Positions 17,516 through 27,600 of a DNA stretch of 64,000 nucleotides are shown here, piece by piece (position 1 is the first letter of the stretch; each line of letters opens with the position of its first letter). The notes under the pieces were generated by a model that did no database searches, was not told the origin of the DNA, and worked only from the letters and a program-made list of their open reading frames with translations. This stretch comes from Pelotomaculum propionicicum (lineage in GTDB: Bacteria > Bacillota > Desulfotomaculia > Desulfotomaculales > Pelotomaculaceae). Made by a program: the position numbers and the translations under genes. The stretch is from NCBI RefSeq assembly GCF_004369225.1, contig NZ_QFFZ01000008.1, forward strand, positions 1-64,000. The letters are read 5' to 3'.

Positions 17516-18144
17516 TAATAACCAGAATTACTAAGGATCCAGAGATTAGAAAAGCGGAACTGATTGATGCCGCGGAAGAATTATTCCGTACCAGGGGTTA
17601 TCACCAGACTTCGGTCAGCGATATCGTGAAAAATATCGGCGTCGCGCAGGGGACCTTCTATTACTATTTTGAAACTAAAGAAGATGTCCTGGAAGCGATC
17701 ATTTCACGTATGGTCATACTCATTATTAATGAGCTTGAGGAGTTGGTGGACAATCAGGCCATTTCCGCGGAGGAAAAAATCTGCCAGATAGTGCAATTGT
17801 TTTTTGACAAGATAAAAAATGAAGAATCATTATTAGCTGTTTTATTTGAAGAGAAACAACTGCACTTAATGGCCAAGATAGAAAATCACGCTAAAAAACT
17901 TGCTGAACCCAGCCTTCTTAAAGTCTTTAAACAAGGGCAAAAAGAAGGGACAATGAATATACCATATCCGGCGGCGGCGTTGGATTATTTTGTAACAATC
18001 CTTTTGCCCATTATAGAATCTTATCTGGAAAAGCCTGATGAAACTAATCCGAACGTCTTTGCCGGGAAAATATTTGTTGGTGAAAGGCTTATCGAAACAG
18101 CCCTGGGCATAGAGAAGGGCAGGTTAAAATTCAGAAGGACTTAA
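17509..18144 (+). CDS. TetR-family repressor of the first RND efflux operon
   Basis: About 211 residues. The N-terminal helix-turn-helix (AAEELFRTRGYHQTSVSDIV then AQGTFYYYFETKEDVLEAII) is typical, and the C-terminal ligand domain is of the group that regulates efflux pumps. The start is uncertain. The frame is open from 17488, but the GGAGGT site at 17465 serves a 12-codon frame ending at 17515 that overlaps the GTG at 17509. Palindromic operators lie over its own start and twice in the 145-base gap before the adaptor gene, so it likely represses itself and the downstream adaptor-pump-patatin operon. Confidence 0.9.
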   Translation: MLIITRITKDPEIRKAELIDAAEELFRTRGYHQTSVSDIVKNIGVAQGTFYYYFETKEDVLEAIISRMVILIINELEELVDNQAISAEEKICQIVQLFFDKIKNEESLLAVLFEEKQLHLMAKIENHAKKLAEPSLLKVFKQGQKEGTMNIPYPAAALDYFVTILLPIIESYLEKPDETNPNVFAGKIFVGERLIETALGIEKGRLKFRRT

Positions 18145-18161
18145 AATTTTTTGTATTATAC

Positions 18162-18177
18162 TGACTGATAACAGTCA
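18162..18177. promoter_or_regulatory. TetR operator, copy 2
   Basis: TGACTGATAACAGTCA. It overlaps a -10-like TATACT (18157-18162) and lies 18 bases after the TetR stop. Confidence 0.8.
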
Positions 18178-18232
18178 TTTCGCTAAGATATTTACATAAA
18201 AGCAGCAAAATAGTTTAGCCTCACTATTTAAC

Positions 18233-18248
18233 TGACTAATATCAGTCA
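18233..18248. promoter_or_regulatory. TetR operator, copy 3
   Basis: TGACTAATATCAGTCA, one arm mismatch against copies 1 and 2. It lies 40 bases before the adaptor start, well placed to block transcription of the RND operon. Confidence 0.78.
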
Positions 18249-18288
18249 GGTGTAATTATTTGAATAGATACTTATTAGGAGGTCTCCT

Positions 18289-19419
18289 GTGAAAACACAA
18301 AAAAGAACGATCGTCCAGTCCGGCAGAATTATTCTTGTTTTTCTCCTGGCTCTTTCTACGTCTTTGTGGTTGATGGGATGTTCGCCCGAGGCACAAGAGG
18401 TCAAGGAAGATGCTCCTTTAGTCCGGACACTAACCATAAAAAGCGTTGAAGGGAACCTAAAATCGGTATATCCGGGAGAAGTTTGCGGTCGCAATGAAAC
18501 AAAACTGGCTTTTCAGGTTAACGGAAAAATTATTAATCGTTATGTTGATTTGGGAAGTATCGTAACACAAGGGGATTTGCTTATGCAACTTGATGCACGG
18601 GATTTTCAGCAGAACATTGACGCGATTGGAGCGCAATTGTCTTCGGCTCAATCTCAATTGAATCTGGCGACGGACAATTTAAAGCGCTACAGGCAACTAT
18701 ATGAGCAAAAAGCCATAAGTAAAGCGGAATACGACAGCTTTCAGAACACTTATAATTCCGCCGAAGCATTGGTACGGCAGATTACGGCTCAATATGAACA
18801 AGCTGTGAATCAATTGAATTACACTAACCTGTATTCCGATTGTAATGGTGTCGTAAAGAGCATTGATGGTGAGGTGGGGCAGATGGTGGGTCCCGGTGTG
18901 GTGACTTCCCGCCCGCAAGTAGTAACGATAGTGCGGGACGGCGAGCGGGAGGTGGAAATAAATGTCCCGGAAAATCGCCTTGATGAATTGCGCAAGGCAG
19001 AAAAAATCCAGGTCAAATTTTGGGCCTTGCCCGATGTGGTTATAGATGGCCGGGTGAGGGAAATATCGCCCGTGGCGGATCAAGTATCCCGTACATATAA
19101 AGTGCGTGTCAGTCTGGTAAATCCGCCGGAAGGAATTGAACTTGGCATGACGTCTTCCGTAATCATAAGCGGCGCGGCACGGCAACAGGCAACTGCTTAT
19201 ATCCCTTTGTCGGCGATTTATCAAACCGGAGACACTCCCGCGGTTTGGGTTGTAAATGACGGTGTTGTTCACTTGCGCTCCATAAAGGTTGGCGCCTTTG
19301 GAGACAACCAGGTTCAGGTACTTGAAGGACTTAAAGACGGCGAGATTATTGTCACCGCCGGTGTGCAAAAACTGCGCGAAGGGCAAAGAGTGCGGACTAG
19401 CGCGGGTGAAGCCAGATGA
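18289..19419 (+). CDS. RND efflux periplasmic adaptor (membrane fusion protein), lipoprotein
   Basis: A 376-residue HlyD/AcrA-type adaptor that would connect the inner-membrane pump to an exit path. The N-terminus has a signal peptide ending in a lipobox with Cys at residue 31 (WLMGC), so it should be lipid-anchored outside the membrane. The biotinyl-lipoyl halves (LAFQVNGKIINRYVDLGSIV then VTQGDLLMQLD) flank a coiled-coil hairpin at about 105-175, followed by beta-barrel and membrane-proximal domains. The start is GTG 18289 behind AGGAGG. The ATGA overlap with the pump gene shows coupling. No outer-membrane factor gene is present, as expected if the cell has no outer membrane. Confidence 0.92.
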   Translation: MKTQKRTIVQSGRIILVFLLALSTSLWLMGCSPEAQEVKEDAPLVRTLTIKSVEGNLKSVYPGEVCGRNETKLAFQVNGKIINRYVDLGSIVTQGDLLMQLDARDFQQNIDAIGAQLSSAQSQLNLATDNLKRYRQLYEQKAISKAEYDSFQNTYNSAEALVRQITAQYEQAVNQLNYTNLYSDCNGVVKSIDGEVGQMVGPGVVTSRPQVVTIVRDGEREVEINVPENRLDELRKAEKIQVKFWALPDVVIDGRVREISPVADQVSRTYKVRVSLVNPPEGIELGMTSSVIISGAARQQATAYIPLSAIYQTGDTPAVWVVNDGVVHLRSIKVGAFGDNQVQVLEGLKDGEIIVTAGVQKLREGQRVRTSAGEAR

Positions 19420-22400
19420 GTAAGTTTAATTTGGCTGAATTGGCGCTGAAAAAACAACAACTGGTATATTTTTTTATCGTAGTGATTTTTACGCTTGGAG
19501 CGTTATCTTACCAGCAAATGGGAAGGTCTGAAGATCCTGATTTTGTTATCCGCCAGATGGTAATCGCCACGGCCTGGCCTGGCGCCACCGAACCTGAAGT
19601 GGAAGAACAGGTTACTTATAAAATCGAACGGAAGCTTCAGGAAACACCGGGTTTCGATAAGGTCGAGAGCTATTCCATGCCCGGCCAGTCGGTGATTTTC
19701 CTGAGCCTGAAGTACGAGGTTAAAGAAGGACAGTTGCGGCCGACCTGGCAGGAAGTGCGCAACATGGTTAACGATGTTGCCGCGACGTTTCCTAAAGGAG
19801 TGCTGCCCCCCGTTTTTAACGACAGGTTCGACGATGTATACGGCAACATTTACGCATTGACGGCGGAGGGGTTTACTCATGAGGAGGTAAGGCAATACGC
19901 CGAAGAGATCCGCCAGAAACTGCTCGGCGTTAAAAATGTTGCGAAGGTTGAACTGGTTGGAGTCCAGCCGGAAAAAATCTTTGTGGAAATCGAAAGCAGC
20001 AAACTGGCCCAGCTTGGTGTTGACCAATCATCAATAATACAAACTTTGCAGAGTCAAAACGCGGTAGCCGCCGCAGGGATGCTGGAAACGTCATCAGATA
20101 ACGTTTATTTAAGGGTAAGCGGCATTTTTGAAAACATTGATAATATTCGAAACCTGGCCATCCGGGCTAATAACAGCGTGTTCCGCTTGGGAGACATAGC
20201 CACTGTGCGCCGGGGGTATGCCGAGCCTGCTCAGGAGAAGATGTTTTATAACGGCCGGCAGGCTGTCGGACTGGCAATTTCCATGGAGAAAGGCGGCAAT
20301 ATCCTAACCATGGGGGACGACCTCGCAGCAACAGTGGAAGATATCCGCACAAATTTACCGCTGGGGATGGAAATCCACCAGGTGGCCAACCAGCCGGAAG
20401 TGGTCAAAAATTCAATTAACGAGTTCGTCAAGACTCTGGTGGAAGCCCTGGCAATCGTCTTATGCGTGTGTTTTCTCAGCCTGGGCGCCCGTGCGGGTGT
20501 TGTTGTCACCTTTTGCATACCTTTGATCGTGGCCGCCCTGTTTGCTTGCATGAATTACACCGGAATATACCTGCACAGGGTTTCCCTGGGGGCGCTAATT
20601 ATTGCCCTGGGCCTGCTGGTGGACGACGCCATCATTTCAATAGAGATGATGCTTGTGAAGATGGAACAGGGTTGGGATAAAGCAAAAGCCGCCAGTTTTT
20701 CATTTGCCCAAACCGCTTTGCCGCGACTGGTCGGCGCTTTAGTTACCTGTGCGGGGTTCATGCCGGTCGGCTTTTCGGTTGGCGCCGCGTCGGAATTCGT
20801 GGGTAGTATTTTCTGGGTTGTCACGATCTCGCTGATGATTTCATGGGTGGTGGCGGGAACGGTCACTCCCTTGCTGGGGTGCCGTTTGATTCAGTTAAAG
20901 AAGACGGCTGGCGGCCAGCATGAGTTCAACCTGTACAACACCCGCTTTTACCGCCTGTTCAGGCGGGTCCTGGAAGGCGCGCTGCGGGTGCGCTGGCTGG
21001 TAATCGCCCTGGCGGTAGCGGCTTTCATTTTATCCATTCAGTTGATGAATTATATCCCCAAAGAATTTTTCCCTAATTCCACCCGCCCGGAATTGATTGT
21101 TGACATGCGTTTGCCGGAAGGGTCCTCTCTAAAAGCTACCGAGCAGGAAGCGGCCAAATTAGCTGAAAAGCTGAAGGATGATCCGCGCATTGTTAACTTT
21201 TCAAGCTATACCCGTACAAGCGCGCCGAGGTTTGTTCTCTCGGTTGCAGGCCTGCCTCAGGATAATGCCAATTACGCCCAGTTCGTAATATTGGCGAAAG
21301 ACACTAAAGCAAGGGATGAACTGCGCCGGGAGTTGGAAGAACTATTTGACCGGGAATTTGAAAACGTCCGGATGAAAACCAAGGTGCTTGCGCTGGGGCC
21401 GGGTTCCGCTTATCCGGTTATGCTCCGGGTTTCGGGCTATGATCGGGACAAGGTCCGGGAAATAGCCTCACAGGCCAGGGATATCATGGTTCAAAACCCC
21501 AATTTGCTTAATATTAATTTTAACTGGTTCGAAAAAACCAAAACCATGCGTCTGCATATCGACCAGGACAAAGCGCGCGCGCTCGGTATCGACAAGCAGA
21601 GTCTGGCTGTCGCCCTGCAGTCGAAGTTATCCGGCATACCCATCGCCGAGTTCCGCGAGGGTGATAAAAAGATTGATATTGTTTACCGTGCGGCGGACCT
21701 GGATCCCAACGACCTGTCCCGGGTTAAGGATTTAAGTGTTGCGGCCGGCGCCGGCAAGTTTGTCCCTCTTGGGCAGATCGCCGAAATCAGTTACGGCGCG
21801 GAGGAAGGAACGGTATGGCGCAGAAACCTGAAACCGACCATTGACATCCAGGCCGACACTGTTCCCGGCATTACGGGCAATGACGCCACCATACAAGCGT
21901 ATCAAGATCTGGAAGAGTTGCGTAAAAACCTGCCTCCCGGTTATAGTATCGAAATGGGCGGCTCAGTTGAGTTAAGAGACGAGGGGATAGGGTTGTTGAT
22001 GCAGCCTGTACCTGCCATGGTTGTAATCATCATGACCCTGTTGATGCTGCAGCTGCAAAGCATCCCCAAAATGATACTGGTTTTGCTTACAGCTCCCCTG
22101 GGTATTATCGGGGTAAGCGCGGCCATGCTGCTGTTCCAGAAACCAATGGGGTTTGTGGCCATTTTTGGTATTATGGCCCTCTGCGGGATGATTATACGGA
22201 ATTCCATCATCTTGATAGATCAAATTGAAAAGCTTATAGCAGAGGGCCTGCCGGCCTGGGATGCCATCATCAACGCTACAATATCACGGTTTCGCCCCAT
22301 TATGCTGACGGCGGCGGCAGCCATACTGGCCATGATACCTCTATCCGGCAGCGCCTTCTGGGGGCCGATGGCAACCGCCATCGGGGGAGGTTTATTGGGG

Positions 22401-22484
22401 GCTACCGTACTCACACTGCTGGTCTTTCCGGCTATGTACGCGGCCTGGTTTAAAGTAAAACCGGTATTGGAGGAAAAGAAATGA
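19416..22484 (+). CDS. RND-family efflux pump, HAE1/AcrB-like
   Basis: A 1022-residue inner-membrane proton-driven pump of full family length. The N-terminal helix is followed by a periplasmic porter section (MVIATAWPGATEPEVEEQV is the conserved first block). The central membrane block contains LGLLVDDAIISIEMM, where paired acidic residues of helix 4 carry protons. A second porter section follows, then the last membrane block (GIMALCGMIIRNSIILIDQI, RFRPIMLTAAAAILAMIP). It is fused by ATGA overlaps to the adaptor before and the patatin gene after. The substrate is unknown; hydrophobic compounds or lipids are reasonable given the patatin neighbour. Confidence 0.93.
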   Translation: MSKFNLAELALKKQQLVYFFIVVIFTLGALSYQQMGRSEDPDFVIRQMVIATAWPGATEPEVEEQVTYKIERKLQETPGFDKVESYSMPGQSVIFLSLKYEVKEGQLRPTWQEVRNMVNDVAATFPKGVLPPVFNDRFDDVYGNIYALTAEGFTHEEVRQYAEEIRQKLLGVKNVAKVELVGVQPEKIFVEIESSKLAQLGVDQSSIIQTLQSQNAVAAAGMLETSSDNVYLRVSGIFENIDNIRNLAIRANNSVFRLGDIATVRRGYAEPAQEKMFYNGRQAVGLAISMEKGGNILTMGDDLAATVEDIRTNLPLGMEIHQVANQPEVVKNSINEFVKTLVEALAIVLCVCFLSLGARAGVVVTFCIPLIVAALFACMNYTGIYLHRVSLGALIIALGLLVDDAIISIEMMLVKMEQGWDKAKAASFSFAQTALPRLVGALVTCAGFMPVGFSVGAASEFVGSIFWVVTISLMISWVVAGTVTPLLGCRLIQLKKTAGGQHEFNLYNTRFYRLFRRVLEGALRVRWLVIALAVAAFILSIQLMNYIPKEFFPNSTRPELIVDMRLPEGSSLKATEQEAAKLAEKLKDDPRIVNFSSYTRTSAPRFVLSVAGLPQDNANYAQFVILAKDTKARDELRRELEELFDREFENVRMKTKVLALGPGSAYPVMLRVSGYDRDKVREIASQARDIMVQNPNLLNINFNWFEKTKTMRLHIDQDKARALGIDKQSLAVALQSKLSGIPIAEFREGDKKIDIVYRAADLDPNDLSRVKDLSVAAGAGKFVPLGQIAEISYGAEEGTVWRRNLKPTIDIQADTVPGITGNDATIQAYQDLEELRKNLPPGYSIEMGGSVELRDEGIGLLMQPVPAMVVIIMTLLMLQLQSIPKMILVLLTAPLGIIGVSAAMLLFQKPMGFVAIFGIMALCGMIIRNSIILIDQIEKLIAEGLPAWDAIINATISRFRPIMLTAAAAILAMIPLSGSAFWGPMATAIGGGLLGATVLTLLVFPAMYAAWFKVKPVLEEKK

Positions 22485-23464
22485 AACGTGGCAATGTTAG
22501 GCCTAGGATAGGGCTGGCGCTCGGCGGGGGTGGCGCCAGGGGCTATGCCCACCTGGGAGTACTTAAGATTTTGCTGGAGGCTGACATTCCTATTGATGTT
22601 ATTGCCGGCACCAGCATGGGAGCAGTGGTAGGCGCCGTTTATGCCGCGGGATATGGAATCAAGGAAATGGAGAACATGGTCTTTCAAATTGGGTGGAGAC
22701 AAATGTTCGAATTAGCAGATCCGTCTTTACCAAGTCAAGGATTGATTATTGGAAACCGGTTAGAAAAGTACTTTAATATTTTAGCCCGTGGGAAAGATTT
22801 TAACCAATTAGAAAAAGCGCTGGTCGTTGTTGCCACTGACGTAATTTCAGGAGAAGAAGTACGTATTAACTCAGGTCCGGTGGCTAAGGCATTAAGGGCA
22901 AGCACCGCCTTACCAGGTATCTTTTATCCGGTAAAGGCTGGTTCACATTTGCTTGTGGATGGTTCGATAAGCACACCCGTACCATTAGCGGCAGTTCAGG
23001 AAGCAGGTTCGGATGTTGTAGTTGCCGTGGATGTCTGCTCGCAGGTTGATCGGGCTGATATCTTGATAAGGGCAAGGAAATGGTGTGAGGAAATAGCCTC
23101 AAAAAAAGGCAGGCAAATGGCTTGGATGGGGAATCTGAGACGCTGGCTTAACTCGTCGATGCCCGCATCTATAAAAATTATTGACCGTTCATTGAAACTG
23201 AACGAGCAACACGTTGGAATACTCAAACAAGAAAAGATTTTGTCGAAAAATTACATACTGTTGAAACCTGCTGTTGAAAAAATAAGGTGGTATGAGTTTC
23301 ACAAAGCCGAAGAGTGCATCCGGGCGGGTGAAGCGGTAGGGCGGCAGGCTGTCGAGCAGATCAAAACCCTTGTTGCAACAGAAGGCTTCTCTATACCAAC
23401 GAGTGATAAGTCGCCATGTTTTTTGGATAAAACGGACGGCGCGTTCGGGGTCAAAAAATTTTAA
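22481..23464 (+). CDS. Patatin-like phospholipase, co-operonic with RND pump; C-terminus altered
   Basis: A 327-residue RssA/NTE-type patatin. It has the oxyanion loop LALGGGGARGYAHLGVL (about 12-28), the nucleophile elbow AGTSMGA (Ser near 49) and the DGS that supplies the catalytic Asp (LLVDGSISTPVP, near 167). It should hydrolyse acyl esters of phospholipids. The ATGA overlap with the pump implies joint expression, perhaps coupling lipid turnover to export. The last roughly 25 residues (from about 23400) run into sequence that on the other strand belongs to a methyltransferase stub, so the natural C-terminus was probably replaced at a rearrangement junction. Catalytic residues are intact. 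Confidence 0.88.
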   Translation: MKRGNVRPRIGLALGGGGARGYAHLGVLKILLEADIPIDVIAGTSMGAVVGAVYAAGYGIKEMENMVFQIGWRQMFELADPSLPSQGLIIGNRLEKYFNILARGKDFNQLEKALVVVATDVISGEEVRINSGPVAKALRASTALPGIFYPVKAGSHLLVDGSISTPVPLAAVQEAGSDVVVAVDVCSQVDRADILIRARKWCEEIASKKGRQMAWMGNLRRWLNSSMPASIKIIDRSLKLNEQHVGILKQEKILSKNYILLKPAVEKIRWYEFHKAEECIRAGEAVGRQAVEQIKTLVATEGFSIPTSDKSPCFLDKTDGAFGVKKF

Positions 23465-23623
23465 GGACTCAGCCAGGTTCTTCTCCAGTTCTGCCCGTTC
23501 TTCTTCTGTAAAAAACTGATAGGCCAGAAAGTCATCAAAAATCTTGGGCTCATCATGCACTGCGTGGTAGGCCCGGCCGTAGGCAGTTATCAGCGCGGTA
23601 AGGCTGGCCTTGTTCTTTTCCAA
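23438..23623 (-). pseudogene. N-terminal stub of a SAM-dependent (TIGR00027/PPM-type) methyltransferase
   Basis: From a TTG at 23623 the minus strand reads KASLTALITAYGRAYHAVHD then EPKIFDDFLAYQFFTEEERA and KFFDPERA. This is the typical first 60 residues of leucine-carboxyl-methyltransferase-like O-methyltransferases (about 280 residues). After about residue 62 the frame continues into the antisense of the patatin gene with no family resemblance. The SAM-binding part is lost. Confidence 0.65.
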
Positions 23624-23647
23624 ATAAGCACCTTTTCTTAATCAACA

Positions 23648-23819
23648 TTAAATATTGGATTTGGCCAGTTCGGCAATGCGCCGGTTGGGGTTGTCCTGAT
23701 ACAGGCCGCCGTGGTAGCAGATGACAGTTTGAATGTCGTAACGGGTAAGCTTCTCCAACGACTTGCCAGCTGCTACGTTGTCGTGATTTAAAAATTGCGG
23801 GGCCGGCGCCAGCGCACCG
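23648..23819 (-). pseudogene. C-terminal stub of an MBL-fold metallo-hydrolase
   Basis: The minus strand encodes ALAPAPQFLNHDNVAAGKSL then EKLTRYDIQTVICYHGGLYQ and DNPNRRIAELAKSNI, stop at 23648. This matches the last 55 residues of a metallo-beta-lactamase-fold hydrolase (CYHGGLY..NPNRRIAELA). The metal-binding HxHxDH part is absent. The frame breaks near 23820, where an unrelated membrane segment begins. Confidence 0.65.
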
Positions 23820-23821
23820 TC

Positions 23822-23921
23822 CTCCAGAAATCAGGAAAACAATATAAACCGCTGCCAGACATAGTACCATCAACAAGCCCATGCCAAAACCGTCCAACGC
23901 CCCTCCGTAAAACATCCTCAT
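23822..23921 (-). pseudogene. Short membrane-segment fragment
   Basis: From the ATG at 23921 the minus strand gives MRMFYGGALDGFGMGLLMVL then CLAAVYIVFLI, one clear transmembrane helix, before it runs into the hydrolase stub in another frame. It could be the start of a small membrane protein. I do not recognise it. Confidence 0.4.
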
Positions 23922-24030
23922 TTTTTATAACCCCCTTTGTTGTATGAGTAAATTGTTTCCAATCATGTAAGATTAAATTCGGAGTTTTTAATCTTGACCA
24001 ATTAGCTGGTGAATGCTAACATGGAAAAGA

Positions 24031-24051
24031 TGGAAAACAAATTATTTTCCA
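24031..24051. promoter_or_regulatory. Candidate operator of the second TetR regulator
   Basis: TGGAAAA and TTTTCCA are perfect inverted arms around a 7-base centre. They end 22 bases before the TetR ATG. A related half-site, GTTTCCA, occurs at 23950. It is likely autoregulatory. Confidence 0.55.
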
Positions 24052-24073
24052 ATGAGGGTTGGGGTTGACTGAT

Positions 24074-24631
24074 ATGAGAAACAGAATTATACACTCGGCC
24101 ATGGAACAAATCCAAAAATACGGTTTCCGGAAATTCACGATCGGGGATATTATCGCCGATCTGGGGATCAGCACTAAAACAGTCTACAAGTACTTTAAAG
24201 GGAAAGAAGATATTATCAGTGCGGTTTGTACAAGCTTTGTTGAAACGGAAAAAGAGAAAATCCTCAAAATTCTAGAGTCTGAAGGCGCCTGGGTGGATAA
24301 AATGACAGCGTTTATCTGCGAGGAACCGTCAAGGAATGAGCAACTGGCCTTTGAACTTAAAAAACATTTCCCGGATGAATGGAAAAAGGTTATGGATATG
24401 CAAAACTTCCTGTCGCAACATAAGAAAAGCTTTATGGAGCAGGGGGTAGCCAGTGGAAATATCAGGCCGGATATAGATCTTGATGTGCTTGACATAATTA
24501 TGCAAGCCTGCGTTGACGCGGTGTTCAATATAGACGCCAGTGTTTTAACCACGAAGCAGGTACTTAAGGAGTTCTGGAATGTGGTCATGTACGGAATTCT
24601 TACCCCTGAAAGCAAAATGAGAAAAGTATAA
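24074..24631 (+). CDS. TetR-family regulator of the second RND efflux locus
   Basis: About 185 residues. The helix-turn-helix is at the N-terminus (AMEQIQKYGFRKFTIGDIIA, LGISTKTVYKYFKGKEDII), with a helical ligand domain behind. Three starts compete: TTG 24059, TTG 24065 and ATG 24074. I chose the ATG, which has GGGG nine bases ahead. The sequence is unlike the TetR at 17.5 kb and so is its candidate operator, so the two efflux loci are separately regulated. It precedes the pump gene by 67 bases and is probably its local regulator. Confidence 0.88.
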   Translation: MRNRIIHSAMEQIQKYGFRKFTIGDIIADLGISTKTVYKYFKGKEDIISAVCTSFVETEKEKILKILESEGAWVDKMTAFICEEPSRNEQLAFELKKHFPDEWKKVMDMQNFLSQHKKSFMEQGVASGNIRPDIDLDVLDIIMQACVDAVFNIDASVLTTKQVLKEFWNVVMYGILTPESKMRKV

Positions 24632-24698
24632 TGCCAGGAAAATTAATGTTATCAAAAGAAGCAGTTGACGGACAGAAGTCAAGAGAGGGGTTTAATTT

Positions 24699-27600
24699 AT
24701 GGGTTTGACTGAATTTGCGGTAAAGAGGCCGGTGGGTATGTGCGTAATCATCGCGATGTTCGTGGTACTGGGCCTTTACAGTTACCGGATGATCGGCGTG
24801 GACCTCTTTCCGTCGATAAATATACCTTACGTCACTGTTATCTCCACCTACCCCGGGGCGGGAGCGGAGGAAATAGAGACTCAGATCCTGAAGCCTATTG
24901 AATCGTCGCTGGCCACCTTAAGCAAGGTGAAAAAAATAACCTCGCAGTCAAACGAGGGTTTGGGGTTCGTAGTTCTGGAGTTTGATTTGACCGCCAACGC
25001 CGACCAGGCCGCGCTTGATGTCCAAAAAAAGATTGATTCAATCAAGGGCACCCTGCCGGAGGACGCCAGCGACCCGGTGGTGTCCAAGATCGACCTGAAC
25101 GCCTTCCCGGTAATGACCCTGGCGGTTAAAAGCCCGCGCCCGCTGCATGAAACCTACTACTACGCGGATAAAATCGTCAAGGAAAGTTTACAGAAGCTTT
25201 CAGGCGTGGCCGACGTTTCGCTGGACGGCGGGCAGGACCGGGTGATTAAGGTCAAGCTGGATAAAAACCGCCTGGCGGGGTACGGCCTGTCGGTCAACAG
25301 CGTCACCAGCCGCCTGGGGGTGGAAAACCTGAACCAGCCCAGCGGGCGGCTTGACCAACCGGAAGCCGAGTACAATGTGCGGGTTATGGGCGAGTTTAAG
25401 TCAGCCGACGATATCAAGAATATTCAGATCCCGCTGGGCAACGGTAAGTCGGTTTACCTGCGGGATGTGGCCACGGTCGAGGATACCTATAAAGATGTCC
25501 GGCAGTACAGCAGGCTCAACGGGGACCCGTCCATCGGGGTAAATATCCTCAAGCAGAGCGACGCCAGCACGGTGGATGTCGGCAAGGTAATTAAAAGGGA
25601 ACTGCCTAATATACAAAAAGCGCTGCCGCCGGATTTTGAAATAGTAGTAAACATCGACTCTTCAAAGTTTATAACTGACTCGTTAAATGGAACACTGCTG
25701 ACCATTATTGAGGGTATCTTCACGACTGCTTTTATCCTGTTTTTCTTCCTGCGGGAGTGGAGGTCAATGGTTACGGTGCTGATAGCCATCCCGACCTCCC
25801 TGGTCTCGACCCTGATGGGGATGTATTTCGCCGGTTTCAGTTTCAACATGATGTCCCTGATGGGGATGGCTCTGTGCATCGGTATCCTGGTGGATGACTC
25901 CATCGTGGTGCTTGAAAATATCCACCGGCACCGCGCTATGGGCAAGTCAGCGCTGCAGGCGGCCCTGGAGGGGCGCTCCGAGGTGGGCATGGCGGCTATC
26001 GCCATTACCATGTCGGACGTGGTGGTGTTCGCACCTATCGCCTTTATGGGGGGAATGATCGGGCAGTACTTCCGCCAGTTCGGACTGACGGTGGTAATTG
26101 CCACCCTGTTCTCGCTGTTTGTCTCGTTCACCCTGGCCCCGATGCTGGCGCACCGTTTTTACATGGAAGAAGACGCCGAGACACGGGAGCTGAAAGCCAA
26201 AGCGCGGCGGCACACGCTCTGGGGCTGGTTGGGCAGCAGGGTGCAGAAACTGTTTGACAGGTTCTGGTCTTTCTTGGACAGGAAAACCAGTGGAACTCTG
26301 GTCTGGTACGACCGGGCGCTGAAATGGTCGCTGGGCAACCGCAAAAAGGTACTGGTCCTGGCAATTGTTGGGTTCATTCTGAGCCTGACCTTAATCCCGC
26401 TGGGCAAGGTGGGTTTTGAATTAATGCCCCAAACCGACCAGTCAACACTTACCGTAACAATGGAGACGCCGATCGGCACACCACTTCAGAAAACCGAGTC
26501 TGCTTTGAGGCAGATCGAAGATTACATCAAGAAAATCCCAGAGGTGAAATACTACCAGGCCAGCGTCGGTTCGTCCGGGGGATACGGTTCGTACTCCTCG
26601 GGGGCGAACAAGGGGCAGGTAATTATAACGCTTTATGACAAGTCCGAGCGCGACCGCTCTGTCTGGCAGGTGGGAGACGAGGTAAGGAAACTGGCCGATA
26701 GTTTTCCTTACGGCAAGATTACTGTCAGCGAGTCTGATTCCATGGGCGGCGGCACGGAGTCCGATTTCCAGATCGAAGTTGCCGGGCCGGATTACACCCA
26801 ACTGGTGGCGCTGGCGGAACAAGTGAAGCAGCTGGTGGCGGAAACCCCGGGGGCAAAAGATGTGGATATGAACTACCGGCTGGGCCAGCCGGAGGTACAG
26901 ATAAGAATTGACCGACAGCGGGCCGGTTCTTACGGCCTGTCGGTCAACGATGTGGCCAATACCTTAAGGACGGCCCTCAACGGCAGCACCGCGACTGTGC
27001 TGAGGACCGGGGACAAAGACGTGGATGTGGATGTCAGCATTGAGGGGCTGGACAAGACTGAAATGGAAAGTTTAAAACACCTGACCATAGCCACCACGAG
27101 CGGTATACAACTGCCCTTATCCCAGGTGGCAGAGGTTGTTAAAGGGAGCGGGCCCACCCAGATCAACCGGGTCAACCGCCAGCGGACCATAACAGTGAGC
27201 GGCAACATTGGGGGTACGAACCAGGGGGCCTTCAGCCAGGAAGTCGGCAAAAAACTTGCCAGGTTACAGCTTCAGCCCGGGTATTCAGTCAAGCAGGCCG
27301 GCCAGACCCAGGACATGAACGACATTATGGGAGATATGCTGGCGGCTTTCGCGCTGGCGATAGTACTGGTCTATATGGTGCTGGCGATTTTGTACGAGTC
27401 GTTGATTACCCCGCTGATCAGGATGTTCTCGCTGCCGCTGGGGTTAATCGGCTCGCTGATAGCGCTGGCTCTGACCCACAACACGCTCAACCTGTTTTCG
27501 ATGATCGGGGTGATCATGATGGATGGACTGGTGGCCAAGAACGGCACCCTGCTGATCGACTACACCAACACCCTGCGCGACCGGGGTGTAGAGTTGCGCG

